Of a DNA stretch of 64,000 bases, positions 15,566 through 24,700 are shown in pieces; position 1 is the first letter of the stretch; every line of letters starts with the position of its first letter. Under the pieces are notes generated by a model that made no database searches, was not told the DNA's origin, and saw only the letters and a program-made list of their open reading frames with translations. This stretch comes from Gudongella oleilytica (GTDB taxonomy: Bacteria; Bacillota; Clostridia; Tissierellales; Tissierellaceae). Both the position numbers and the translations under genes were made by a program. The stretch spans positions 1,674,001 through 1,738,000 of the forward strand of contig NZ_CP035130.1 in assembly GCF_004101785.1 (NCBI RefSeq), given 5' to 3'.

Positions 15566-16262
15566 ATCTGAAGCCGCGTTGAGGGTTTACTATGCGGCTC
15601 ATAAGTTTCTGTATGATTTCGGGATTCGCTGGCTCCCCGTGAACCCCATTGATATTATCAGTTCTCAACCAAACTGGAGATTAAAATATGTTCATCAACT
15701 CGCCTACGAAATCGGGAAAAGTACAGATTATGTTTGTAACCACGTTATGCGAAGTAAAGATGGACTTGCAATGTATGATGTTGCTCATGACCAATATGAC
15801 ATCATATTAAATGCCGGGGATGAAATTCCTCAAACGAGGATGCTTTGGACGGCGACTCATGAGATTGGTCATATCTATCTTGGCCATCTCAAGGACAATA
15901 AGGTTAGCAGCATTACAGCAGATAACCTCGATTACAACCTTTATAATCAGTTAGAATTTGAAGCAGATATATTCGCCGGAGAAGTATTGGCTTCCAAGTG
16001 GATTATGCGGCACTTGGACATTGTAGATGAGCGCGACATCGCTATGATATGCGGTATTTCTGATGATGCAGCGCTCAACCGCTATAAAAAAGCAACGGAG
16101 GATTACTCTTTTGAGCCTGCAAATGCCGTGTTTACCCTACATAATTTCGGGGAGTACATGAAAGAAGTAACAATTTGCAGGGATAGGCATGACTTTGAGC
16201 TTGGAAGATTCATTTCTCTGAGCTGCTACAGTAAGGTTGTAATAGGCATGTGCGTTTTGTAA
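15549..16262 (+). CDS. ImmA/IrrE-type metallopeptidase, 3' end replaced by IS3
   Basis: The 237-codon frame encodes a zinc peptidase with HEIGHIYLGH (about residues 99-108) and the downstream FEADIFAGEVLA that completes the metal site. It would cleave or antagonise the repressor encoded just upstream, which it overlaps by 17 bases. The last ~14 codons (from about 16219) come from the left end of the IS3-family element. A two-knuckle zinc-ribbon tail found beyond that element (17480-17732) is probably its lost C-terminus. The catalytic domain is intact, so some activity may remain. Confidence 0.85.
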   Translation: MSLRNESEAALRVYYAAHKFLYDFGIRWLPVNPIDIISSQPNWRLKYVHQLAYEIGKSTDYVCNHVMRSKDGLAMYDVAHDQYDIILNAGDEIPQTRMLWTATHEIGHIYLGHLKDNKVSSITADNLDYNLYNQLEFEADIFAGEVLASKWIMRHLDIVDERDIAMICGISDDAALNRYKKATEDYSFEPANAVFTLHNFGEYMKEVTICRDRHDFELGRFISLSCYSKVVIGMCVL

Positions 16263-16292
16263 AATATTATCAAATCGAAAGGAGCATGCCAA

Positions 16293-16574
16293 ATGCATTA
16301 TGTAGAACCCGAACTCAAAGAGAGGATCATCAAGCTACGCATTCAAGAGGGCCGAACCTATCAGAGCCTATCCGATGAATATGGTTTCCCTCGGACTGCC
16401 ATGAGTCGTTGGGTGAAAAAGTATCGAGCGGATGCGGCCAATAGTGAGCGAAAGGCCAAACAGATCGCCGACATGGAAGAGATACGGAGCCTCCAGCGGG
16501 AAGTGGAAGAGCTTCAAAAGGAAAACGACTTCCTAAAAAAAGCGGCGGCGTTCTTTGCCAAGGAGAGCAAATAG
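16293..16574 (+). CDS. IS3-family transposase OrfA
   Basis: A 93-residue protein with a helix-turn-helix at residues 20-50 (RTYQSLSDEYGFPRTAMSRW) and a leucine-zipper-like coiled coil at 55-85 (EEIRSLQREVEELQKENDFL). It binds the element's ends. AAAGGAG lies ahead of the ATG. The coding end carries the heptamer A-AAA-AAA (16535-16541), where ribosomes shift by -1 into orfB. Confidence 0.92.
   Translation: MHYVEPELKERIIKLRIQEGRTYQSLSDEYGFPRTAMSRWVKKYRADAANSERKAKQIADMEEIRSLQREVEELQKENDFLKKAAAFFAKESK
16535..16541 (+). promoter_or_regulatory. Programmed -1 frameshift site
   Basis: Seven A residues sit in phase as A-AAA-AAA in the orfA frame. The -1 frame is open from there without a stop to the orfB region and continues IARYHFIDKYARRFGTNWLM into the annotated orfB start, giving a fused OrfAB transposase. 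Confidence 0.7.
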
Positions 16575-16627
16575 CTCGATACCACTTTATCGACAAGTAT
16601 GCCAGGCGCTTTGGAACCAATTGGCTC

Positions 16628-17455
16628 ATGGAGCGCCTGGGGGTTTGTCCGAATGGGTATTACAACTACAAGAAGCATCGCAAGAGCGCCGGTGAAAAGA
16701 AAAAGGCTTCTGTATTGAGAACCATTGAACGGCTGTATCATGAGACCGGCGGGAGACCCGGCTATCGCATGATGAAACAGCTTTTGGCCAACCAAGGCAT
16801 TGTACTCAGCGAGCAAACCGTGCGCAAGTATATGAACGTGGAGCTTGGACTCAAATCTGTGACACGGAAGCCGAAATACCGCTACCGCAAAGGGCCGAAA
16901 GCGCTGACAGTATTTGACAACCTTCTGCGGGAGGGCTTTTGTGCAGATAGGAGGAATGTACGCTGGTGTATCGACTTCACATACCTCTTTCTTGCCAATC
17001 GGAGCAAGCGATACAACTGCTGCATCATGGATTTGTTTGACCGTCGTGTCGTAGCCAGCGTGAACAGCGATCGCATCGACACAAAGCTTGCGATCGCCGC
17101 CTTAGGCAAGGCCATTGCGAACACCGGGGGTGAAACCGGAATGATTCTTCATTCCGACCGCGGCAGCCAGTTCACATCGAAGGAATTCATCGAATTCTGC
17201 GAAGAGCACGGTGTGATCCAAAGCATGAGCAAGCCTGGCTGCCCTTACGACAACGCTCCCATCGAGCGCTACTTCAACACTTTGAAGGCGGAGCTGATCA
17301 ACTTGAGATCCTTCGAAACCGAAGCCATGCTGTACGAAGAAGTAACCGCTTACGCCTACGGTTGGTACAACAATCAGAGACCTCATACCTACAACGGCGG
17401 CTTGCCGCCAGCTAAGGTCGTTGAAAAACAACAGAGCCATTACAATTTTGCTTGA
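16628..17455 (+). CDS. IS3-family transposase OrfB (DDE integrase core)
   Basis: A 275-codon frame counted from the internal ATG; the functional protein is probably the OrfAB fusion entered at 16541. The rve domain has the catalytic D in WCIDFTYLF, the second D in LHSDRGSQFTS and the E in NAPIERYFNTLKAE, which completes the DDE triad. The HTH_21 region (GGRPGYRMMKQLLANQGI) precedes it. No stop or deletion interrupts the frame, so the element looks active. Confidence 0.92.
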   Translation: MERLGVCPNGYYNYKKHRKSAGEKKKASVLRTIERLYHETGGRPGYRMMKQLLANQGIVLSEQTVRKYMNVELGLKSVTRKPKYRYRKGPKALTVFDNLLREGFCADRRNVRWCIDFTYLFLANRSKRYNCCIMDLFDRRVVASVNSDRIDTKLAIAALGKAIANTGGETGMILHSDRGSQFTSKEFIEFCEEHGVIQSMSKPGCPYDNAPIERYFNTLKAELINLRSFETEAMLYEEVTAYAYGWYNNQRPHTYNGGLPPAKVVEKQQSHYNFA

Positions 17456-17479
17456 CCAGAACACTCAGAATCCAGCTCA

Positions 17480-17732
17480 GCAGAAATTGCCTAAACCATT
17501 GCCTCCCTTCCTGAGAAAACCCGATACTTGTCCGCATTGTGGAAACACTCGCGGTATAACCACGCAATCAAACTTCTGCATTGCTTGTGGAAGTGCATTA
17601 AAAAAGGGACTATTAATATCGCTTGAACCTTGTGACCACATCAATGGTAAAGATGCAGCATTTTGTGAAATGTGTGGGTACAGAGTTCATCGAACTAGGC
17701 AAGGCTTTTGTTTTGAAGACTGGGAAGTATAA
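17480..17732 (+). pseudogene. Detached zinc-ribbon tail of the ImmA/IrrE-like gene
   Basis: Reading on from the IS3 right end, the frame encodes QKLPKPLPPFLRKPDTCPHC and then three further Cys pairs (CIAC, CDH, CEMC), a double zinc ribbon ending FEDWEV. It has no start of its own: the ATG at 17421 lies inside the transposase gene. It is best explained as the C-terminal part of the metallopeptidase gene cut off by the element. The join is not exactly in frame without a target duplication, so a small change at the junction is assumed. Confidence 0.6.
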
Positions 17733-17759
17733 AAAATAATATGAATGTGAGGTAAGGTG

Positions 17760-17779
17760 ATGATCGTGGGAGAACTCAA
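17760..17779 (+). pseudogene. hsdM: First codons of hsdM, cut off by IS256
   Basis: ATG at 17760 follows GAGGTAAGGTG and encodes MIVGEL before the IS256-family insertion. Removing the element and one copy of the 8-bp duplication joins it in frame to the rest of hsdM, giving MIVGELKNQIDKIWDD. It begins 27 bases after the zinc-ribbon stop, so hsdM was part of the repressor operon. Confidence 0.75.
17772..17779 (+). repeat. Target-site duplication, left copy (GAACTCAA)
   Basis: An 8-bp direct repeat with 19146-19153, directly abutting the terminal inverted repeats of the IS256-family element. IS256 elements typically duplicate 8-9 bp. Confidence 0.85.
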
Positions 17780-19145
17780 GGTACCGTCCAGTATTTTTCG
17801 CAAATTAGTTTTTGACCGTTTGGGTTCTGCCTATACGACAACCGTTTCCGGGATCGTCAGATCCATCATCTCCAGCCGTTTCATGTTCAAATAGCGTTTC
17901 GATCCCCACTGGGTGCCGGCCACGTGCCTGAGCCTCGCACAGACGAGCATCAAGGCGGAATTGCCATCAGGGAAAGTGCCCACGACTTTTGTACGGCGCT
18001 TGATCTCCCGGTTCATTCGTTCAATGGTATTGGTCGTTCGGATCTTGGTCCAATGCTCGCTGGGGAAACTCATATAGCTCAGGGTTTCCTCAATTCCGGC
18101 TTCCAGTTTCTTCGCCGCCTCATGCAGTTTCATCTCTCGAAGTTGAATGGCAACCTGTTTGGCCTTCTCCCGGGCCGCCTCTTTGCTCTCCTGTGCGTGG
18201 ATCGCTTTCAGCATCCGGCTGATCAGCTTCATCCGGATTCTGGGAGTCGTTGTGAAGATATTTCGGTAGAAATGGACCACGCAGCGTTGGTATTTGGCTT
18301 CCGGGAAGACTTCAGCCACCGATTCCACCATTCCAAGGCAGCGGTCTCCAACGATGAGGCGTACTCCGGATAGTCCTCTACTTTTCAACCACTTGAGGAA
18401 CTGGGTCCAGCTTTCCTTATCTTCCTTCATTCCTTCTGCTGCGCCGATCACTTCCCGGTAGCCGTCTTCGTTAACGGCGATGGCGACCAATACGGCCACG
18501 TTCTCATATTCGCCGCCCCAGTTGCGTTTCAGGTAGATGCCATCCACGTAGACATAGGGATAACTTCCTCCCTGCAGCGGGCGATTTCGCCACTCCTCGA
18601 TATGGACATAGGCCTTCTTGTTCAGCTCACTAATCGTGGCAGGAGATACACGGCTTCCCCAGAGTACCTGGGTGATATCCTCCACCCGCCGAACCGATAC
18701 GCCAGCCAGGTACATCTCGATCAAGGCTTCCTCAACCGAGCTTTCTCGACGTTGGTATCGCTCAATGATGGCTGTCTCAAAGGCAACACCTTTCAGTTTC
18801 GGAATCTTTAGATTCACATCGCCAGACGTTGTTGTGAGGTTTCGGTCGTAGTGACCGGATCGGTAGCCGGCACGATCCGCCGTCCGTTCATACTTCCCGG
18901 CATTCGTAAGGGCGTCAGCTTCCGAATCCAGAAGCTCATTGAGAGTCTCTTCCACGCTCTTTCGGACCAGGTCTTTCAATTCCTCTTTGATTACGCCTTC
19001 GTTTAATTGTATAATCTTATTGGACATGTGTTTGGCCTCCTTTGGTAGTTTGTGTGTTGCAACTCTATTTTACCAAACGGCCTCGCCCATGTCCTTTCTA
19101 TTTTTGGGCTGGAATTCTAATTTGCGAAACTTATTGTACATTATC
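17780..19145 (-). mobile_element. IS256-family insertion sequence, 1366 bp
   Basis: The 29-base ends match at 22 positions, with a perfect inner core TTTCGCAAATTAG (17796-17808 and, inverted, 19117-19129). The element carries one transposase gene on the minus strand and is flanked by GAACTCAA on both sides. It lies in codon 7 of hsdM. Confidence 0.9.
17831..19027 (-). CDS. IS256-family (mutator-type) transposase
   Basis: A 398-residue full-length transposase. The DDE catalytic core includes YVYVDGIYLKRNWGG (first D, about residue 161), VRLIVGDRCLGMVESVAEVF (second D) and TTNTIERMNREIKRRTKVVG (E). The N-terminal DNA-binding part holds LDSEADALTNAGKYERT. No frameshift or stop is seen, so the element is probably still mobile. 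A GGAGG-like site precedes the ATG at 19027. Confidence 0.95.
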   Translation of the reverse strand: MSNKIIQLNEGVIKEELKDLVRKSVEETLNELLDSEADALTNAGKYERTADRAGYRSGHYDRNLTTTSGDVNLKIPKLKGVAFETAIIERYQRRESSVEEALIEMYLAGVSVRRVEDITQVLWGSRVSPATISELNKKAYVHIEEWRNRPLQGGSYPYVYVDGIYLKRNWGGEYENVAVLVAIAVNEDGYREVIGAAEGMKEDKESWTQFLKWLKSRGLSGVRLIVGDRCLGMVESVAEVFPEAKYQRCVVHFYRNIFTTTPRIRMKLISRMLKAIHAQESKEAAREKAKQVAIQLREMKLHEAAKKLEAGIEETLSYMSFPSEHWTKIRTTNTIERMNREIKRRTKVVGTFPDGNSALMLVCARLRHVAGTQWGSKRYLNMKRLEMMDLTIPETVVV

Positions 19146-20672
19146 GAACTCAAAAACCAAATCGATAAGATTTGGGATGATATGTATTCATACGGTATCG
19201 CAAATCCATTAGTAGTTATAGAACAGTTAACATATCTGTTCTTTATACGATCATTGGATGATATTGAAACAGCAAATGAAAAGAAAGACGCTATGCTCGG
19301 CGGAGCGCCGACAGAACGTATATTTCCGAAAGATGAAATTGGACAGACATTACGTTGGAGTAAATTCTGTGACCTTAAGGCAGAAGAAATATATGACCGA
19401 TTGCGAGAAAGGGTGTTTCCTTTTATAAAGGGAAATAACACGTCAATTCGCATGCCCGACGGTACACGGCATACGATAGATGGTTTGAAAATCAATAAAA
19501 AGAGTGCTTACGCTCAATACATGAAGGATGCAAACTTCCTATTGCCGAATGCGCTGATTACGCAAAAGGTTGTCACAGCGATCAAAGACTTGCCATTGCA
19601 GGACAGGGATATGAAGGGTGATATTTATGAGTACATGATATCCAAGCTTCAGACAGCCGGTCGTATAGGGCAATTTAGAACACCGCGCCACATAATCAGC
19701 ATGATGGTGCGAATGGTTGACCCGCAGCTCACAGACACCATTGCGGACCCTGCTTGCGGAACGGGTGGTTTTCTTGTCGTAGCCGGGCATTACGTTCGTG
19801 AAAATAACGAGTATGAACTTCGGACAAACACAAAAGCCCGTGAACATTATCAAAACAGAATGTTCACAGGCTATGATACCGACCAAACCATGCTCCGAAT
19901 TACAGCAATGAACACTATTTTACATGGCATGGATAATGCAAATATTAAGTTTAATGATTCGCTTTCCAAGAGCAATACAGATGAGGATAAGTACACAGTA
20001 GTTCTTGCAAACCCACCATTTAAAGGTTCTCTCGATCATGACTCAGTTGCACCGTCATTAATATCGGTTGCTGATACAAAAAAGACTGAGTTATTATTCG
20101 TAGCTCTTTTTCTTAGAATGTTAGATGCAGGCGGTCGTTGCGCTTGTATCGTGCCGGAAGGTGTATTATCAGGACCATCAAACGCTCATAAACAAATACG
20201 GAAAGAATTAGTAGAGAAGCATAAGCTTCAGGCGGTTATTTCAATGCCATCAGGAGTATTCAAGCCTTATTCCGGTGTCTCAACAGCGGTTCTGGTCTTT
20301 ACTAAAACGGGCACAGGCGGTACTGATAACATCTGGTTTTATGACATGCGATCTGATGGTCGTTCCCTTGATGACAAGCGAACGGAATCTGGCACTGATG
20401 GTGATGTCGATGACATTGTTGCTCGTTATAAAAATCTTACGGTTGATCCTGCCCAAGAAGCAGAACGAACACGCAAAGATCAATCTTTTCTTGTGCCAGC
20501 GCAAGAAGTAATCGACAAAAACTGGGATTTACGCTTTAAAACATACAAAGAAAACAATGGAGAACAACTTGAGTTTGATCATCCATCTGTCAGTATTGCC
20601 CGCTTCCGAGAACTTGAGGAAGAAATTCTCGTGGGTATTAGCGAATTGGAGGCAATGTTTGAAGATGAATAA
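19089..20672 (+). CDS. hsdM: Type I restriction-modification methyltransferase HsdM, start displaced by IS256
   Basis: The body of the M subunit: an N-terminal helical domain (WDDMYSYGIANPLVVIEQLT) and an N6-adenine methylase domain with AdoMet motif DPACGTGGFLV and catalytic NPPF (VVLANPPFKGS). M and S together bind and methylate the target; R is added for restriction. The native first six codons lie at 17760-17777 beyond the inserted element. The frame is open into the element, so an ATG at 19089 (MSFLFLGWNSNLRNL) or a TTG at 19134 could start translation, but neither has a clear ribosome site. Expression and so activity of the whole system is doubtful. Confidence 0.85.
   Translation: MSFLFLGWNSNLRNLLYIIELKNQIDKIWDDMYSYGIANPLVVIEQLTYLFFIRSLDDIETANEKKDAMLGGAPTERIFPKDEIGQTLRWSKFCDLKAEEIYDRLRERVFPFIKGNNTSIRMPDGTRHTIDGLKINKKSAYAQYMKDANFLLPNALITQKVVTAIKDLPLQDRDMKGDIYEYMISKLQTAGRIGQFRTPRHIISMMVRMVDPQLTDTIADPACGTGGFLVVAGHYVRENNEYELRTNTKAREHYQNRMFTGYDTDQTMLRITAMNTILHGMDNANIKFNDSLSKSNTDEDKYTVVLANPPFKGSLDHDSVAPSLISVADTKKTELLFVALFLRMLDAGGRCACIVPEGVLSGPSNAHKQIRKELVEKHKLQAVISMPSGVFKPYSGVSTAVLVFTKTGTGGTDNIWFYDMRSDGRSLDDKRTESGTDGDVDDIVARYKNLTVDPAQEAERTRKDQSFLVPAQEVIDKNWDLRFKTYKENNGEQLEFDHPSVSIARFRELEEEILVGISELEAMFEDE
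19146..19153 (+). repeat. Target-site duplication, right copy (GAACTCAA)
   Basis: Second copy of the 8-bp duplication. The next base continues the hsdM reading frame (AAA-AAC-CAA). Confidence 0.85.
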
Positions 20673-21768
20673 GACATTCTCTGAATTATTTATATTTCAG
20701 CCAAAATCAAAAATAAAAGCAGGCGAGGGCAACGAGCAAGGTACTGTTCCTTTTTATACATGCAGTCCTATTCAAGATAAGTTTGTAGAAACGGCTTTAT
20801 ATAACGGCGAAGCGTTAATACTCGGAACAGGTGGAAATCCAACTCTTCATTACGCTCACGGGCAATTTTCAACATCTACAGACTGTCTTGTCGCATATCC
20901 AAACGATGGAATTAATGCTCAATATGCATATTATTATCTTTTGTCGGATGCGGAAATTCTTGAAAAGGGATTTAAAGGCTCTGGGTTAAAGCATATCTCA
21001 AAGACCTATATCAAAGACATAGAAATACCTATTGAAAATGAATCAGTGCAAGATAAAATTGTTGCTGCCCTGAACAAAGAGCAATTTCTCATCAATAGGC
21101 GGCAACTTCAAATTGAAACGCTTAGTAAAGCTGAAACTGATACTTTTGCAAGTATGTTTGGAGATCCTTTAACCAACCCCAAAGGCTGGCCGACTTGTTC
21201 ATTGTCTGAAATAAGCAAACTCGAACGTGGTAGGTTTTCACCCCGGCCTAGAAACGATCCGAAATATTACAATGGTTCATACCCTTTTGTACAAACCGGC
21301 GATATTAATGGATGCGATCATCGTTTATCAACTTATACGCAAACATTAAATGATTTAGGAATACGCGTAAGTAAGGAGTTCCCGGCAGGTACAATTATGA
21401 TTGCGTTGGTTGGTGCAACAGTTGGCGCTACTGCTATTCTTCAGAGAAATGTATATGCACCGGATAGTGCAATTGGTATAACTGTTGATCCGGAAAAATG
21501 TACGAATGTTTTTCTGGAGATGCAGCTGAGATATTGGAGACAATGGCTCTTGGATTATGCGCCTGATGCCGCGAGGGCAAATATCAATCTGGAAATTCTA
21601 TCACCCTTGCAAGTTATAGTTCCACCACTCCCATTGCAACTTGAATTTGAAAACAAGATGAACTTTCTTGAGGAACAAAAGCTACGTCTCCGAGCTAGTC
21701 TTGAGATATTAGAGACGACGTATAAATCCACCTTGCAGAAAGCCTTTAATGGCGAACTATTCCAATGA
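20665..21768 (+). CDS. hsdS: Type I restriction-modification specificity subunit HsdS
   Basis: The start at 20665 (MNKTFSELFIFQPKSKIKAG) overlaps the hsdM end by 8 bases, with GGAGG 12 bases upstream. The 367-residue product has the two-half layout of S subunits: target-recognition domain 1 (about 1-130), a conserved helix (KIVAALNKEQFLINRRQLQI, about 132-160), target-recognition domain 2 (about 170-330, with PFVQTGDINGC) and a second conserved helix (EEQKLRLRASLEILETTYK). The two domains read the two parts of a split target sequence, which cannot be predicted here. Confidence 0.9.
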   Translation: MNKTFSELFIFQPKSKIKAGEGNEQGTVPFYTCSPIQDKFVETALYNGEALILGTGGNPTLHYAHGQFSTSTDCLVAYPNDGINAQYAYYYLLSDAEILEKGFKGSGLKHISKTYIKDIEIPIENESVQDKIVAALNKEQFLINRRQLQIETLSKAETDTFASMFGDPLTNPKGWPTCSLSEISKLERGRFSPRPRNDPKYYNGSYPFVQTGDINGCDHRLSTYTQTLNDLGIRVSKEFPAGTIMIALVGATVGATAILQRNVYAPDSAIGITVDPEKCTNVFLEMQLRYWRQWLLDYAPDAARANINLEILSPLQVIVPPLPLQLEFENKMNFLEEQKLRLRASLEILETTYKSTLQKAFNGELFQ

Positions 21769-21787
21769 GTGAAAGGAGGGATATTGG

Positions 21788-24700
21788 ATGGCAAACTTTG
21801 ATTTTTTATTAAGCAACCGAGAGTTTCAGGCTTTTTCTTCCGCTTGTATAGAAGCAGAGAGTTCTATTGCTGCTAGCCCTGCCTTGTGTGCGCTTGGGAC
21901 TAGAAAAAGTGCGGAACTCGCTGTAAAGTGGCTCTATTCAGTAGATAAGAGTTTAAAGATGCCTTTTAAGGACAATTTGTCTGCACTTATCTACAACCCC
22001 TCATTTGCGGACTCGGTTGATGATGAAATAATGGGCAAACTCAAGTTCATCATTAAGCTTGGCAACTTTGCAGCACATACAGGAAAAAATATCAGTCGTC
22101 ATGAGGCTACCTTATCGCTTGGGTGCCTTTTTGACGTTGTGCTATTTATCGACTACTGTTATGGCTCGGCATATGAAGATAGAAAATTTGATGAATCCCT
22201 TCTTCCATCGGAGCTGGCTGAATCTATATCAAAGGATGAATTTAACAATCTTAAAGCTGAATTAGATGCTAAGGATGAAGAACGTCAGAAATTGCTCGAT
22301 GACCTAAAAAAAATGCAATCCGAGATGGAATCCCTCCGAGCAAGCAATACCGCTTCAAGGGCATATTCCGCAGGAACGAAGAGTGAAGCGGATACCCGTA
22401 AAAGCTACATCGACGTTGACCTAAAGGCGATGGGCTGGAAGTTCCGAGTTGACTGCTTTGAAGAGGTACCAGTTTTCGGTATGCCTAACGATTCTGGAGA
22501 TGGCTATATTGATTACGTCTTAAATGGTGATAATGGTCTGCCCTTAGCAGTTGTAGAAGCTAAAAGAACTACGGTCGACCCGAAAGTTGGTCGACATCAG
22601 GCGAAACTTTATGCCGATTGTCTTGAAAATCAATATGGACAACGTCCCTTTATTTTTTACACAAATGGTTACGATACTTGGTTTTGGGATGATACAAATT
22701 ACCCAGAGCGCAAGGTCTATTCAGTATTTTCAAAAGAAGATTTGCAGCGAATCATGAACCGTCGCGAGCAGCGAATTCCTTTTGACAACATCCAAATCAA
22801 CCCTGAAATTACGGATCGTCACTATCAGAAGACTGCCATACAACGAATTTGCGGAGAATTTTCACAGAGCCGCCGCAAGTCTCTTTTAGTTATGGCAACC
22901 GGAACTGGTAAAACTAGAACGGCTGTGTCTCTCGTCGATGTATTGACATCACATGCATGGGCGACAAATATTCTATTTCTGGCTGATAGAGTTGAACTGG
23001 TCAAGCAGGCAAAGTCAGCGTTTACAAAGCACATGCCGAACTTATCATCCTGTAACCTTTGCAAACGTGGAGACGACAAACCTGCTGATAGAGCAATTTT
23101 CTCTACGTATCCAACTATAATGAATGCAATCAATGAGGAAAAAACTGAGGACGGGAAAAAGCTGTTTACTCCAGCGCACTTCGACCTTATCATCATTGAC
23201 GAAGCGCATCGAAGTATTTTCAAGAAGTACAGAGCCATTTTTGATTATTTTGATGCTCTTCTGGTGGGGCTGACCGCTACACCAAAAGATGATGTTGGAC
23301 ACAATACTTATGAGTTTTTCGGTCTAGAAAATAATATGCCCACTTATGCCTATGAGTATGGTACAGCAGTGTCCGAGGGGTATCTTACAGATTACCATTG
23401 CATCGAAAAACTATTTCGTATACCTACAGAAGGCATCCATTATGATGAACTTTCAGATGAGCAACAGACAATGTTTGAAGAGGCTTTTGATGAGAATGAA
23501 GAAATCCCTGACTTCATAAGCGGAGAAGCCATAAACTCTCAGTACTATAACATTCACACTAATCAAGCAATAATTCAAGACCTGATGACTAAAGGGTTAA
23601 AAGTTGAAGGCGGCGACAAATTAGGCAAAACCATTATCTTTGCTAAGAACCATTCACATGCAGAATTCATAAAGAATCAATTTGATGCTCTCTACCCACA
23701 GTATCATGGCGATTTTGCACGTGTTATTGATAATTACGAGAAGTATTCTGAGGATTTATTAACCGCCTTTAAGCAAAAAGATAAATATCCGCAAATTGCC
23801 ATATCTGTTGATATGCTGGATACAGGTATCGACGTACCTGAAATCCTCAACCTTGTCTTTTTCAAACGAGTGCTTTCCAAAACTAAGTTTTGGCAGATGT
23901 TTGGACGTGGCACGAGGCTTTGTGAGAATATTTTCGGCCCGGGCGAAGATAAAAAGCAGTTCTATATCTTTGATTACCTTGGTAACTTTGAGTTCTTCCG
24001 TCAAGATCCAAAGGGAAAAGAATCGGATGAAACTATCTCTTTGGCTGAATATACTTTCAAACTGAAAGTGATGCTGATTCGCGAACTCCAGGAAATGAAA
24101 TTCCAAGAATCTGAGCTCATCAATTTCCGACAAAGCCTTGTCCAGGATATTTCAACCAGCATTTCTTCGTTAAACAAAGAACAGTTCCAGGTTAAACAAA
24201 ACCTGCAGCTGGTGGAAAAGTATGCCGACTCAGACGCATTCCAGTGCATTGGTGCAATTGAAGCCGGTAATATCATATCCCACTTAGCGGGACTAGTTCC
24301 AGCTCTTGATGATGATGAGTCTGCACGTCGGCTAGATGCACTAATGTACAAATTATCTATTGCTCATGTAACTGGAGATGATAACACTCAGCGTTCTATC
24401 ATTAATCGAGTTAAAACAATTGCTCGTACCTTAGAGCCAAAGGCAACAATCCCTCAGGTACTGGAGCGCCGTGAAATAATAAGCCAAGTGCAGCAGGATT
24501 GCTTTTGGGCATCAGCAACACTTCTTGACATTGAAGAAATACGTCAGCAATTACGTGATCTGATGCAATACCTGAAGAAAGAAATGCGCGCTAAAGTCAT
24601 CAATGTAACTGATAGCGTCTTGCTTGAAAAAGAAGGAGAGCGCTTTGCTGATGACCCTGCCATGGAAGGTTATTATCAAAGAGCTGAACGGTACGTTAAG

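Larger units (their letters stand above)
16219..17479 (+). mobile_element. IS3-family insertion sequence, about 1.26 kb
   Basis: Both ends start TGAGCTG (16219 inward; 17479 inward on the other strand) and have GTT at the same offset of 17 bases, the spacing seen in classical IS3 ends. The inside holds orfA and orfB with a slippery A7. I see no 3-4-bp target duplication, so the ends could be off by a few bases or the flank was altered after insertion. It interrupts the metallopeptidase gene. Confidence 0.8.

Noticed and set aside
15065-16262. Repressor plus ImmA-like gene as a toxin-antitoxin pair.
   Set aside because: The HEIGH protease, operators and opposing phage promoter fit a lysogeny switch better; no toxin-like feature is visible.
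16216-17482. A 3-4-bp target duplication for the IS3 element.
   Set aside because: The flanks read CTC and GCA; no direct repeat of suitable length is found at or within a few bases of the ends.
18939-19088. An HsdM start at 18939 inside the IS256 element.
   Set aside because: The first ~50 codons are antisense to the transposase N-terminus and unrelated to HsdM; the native start is at 17760.
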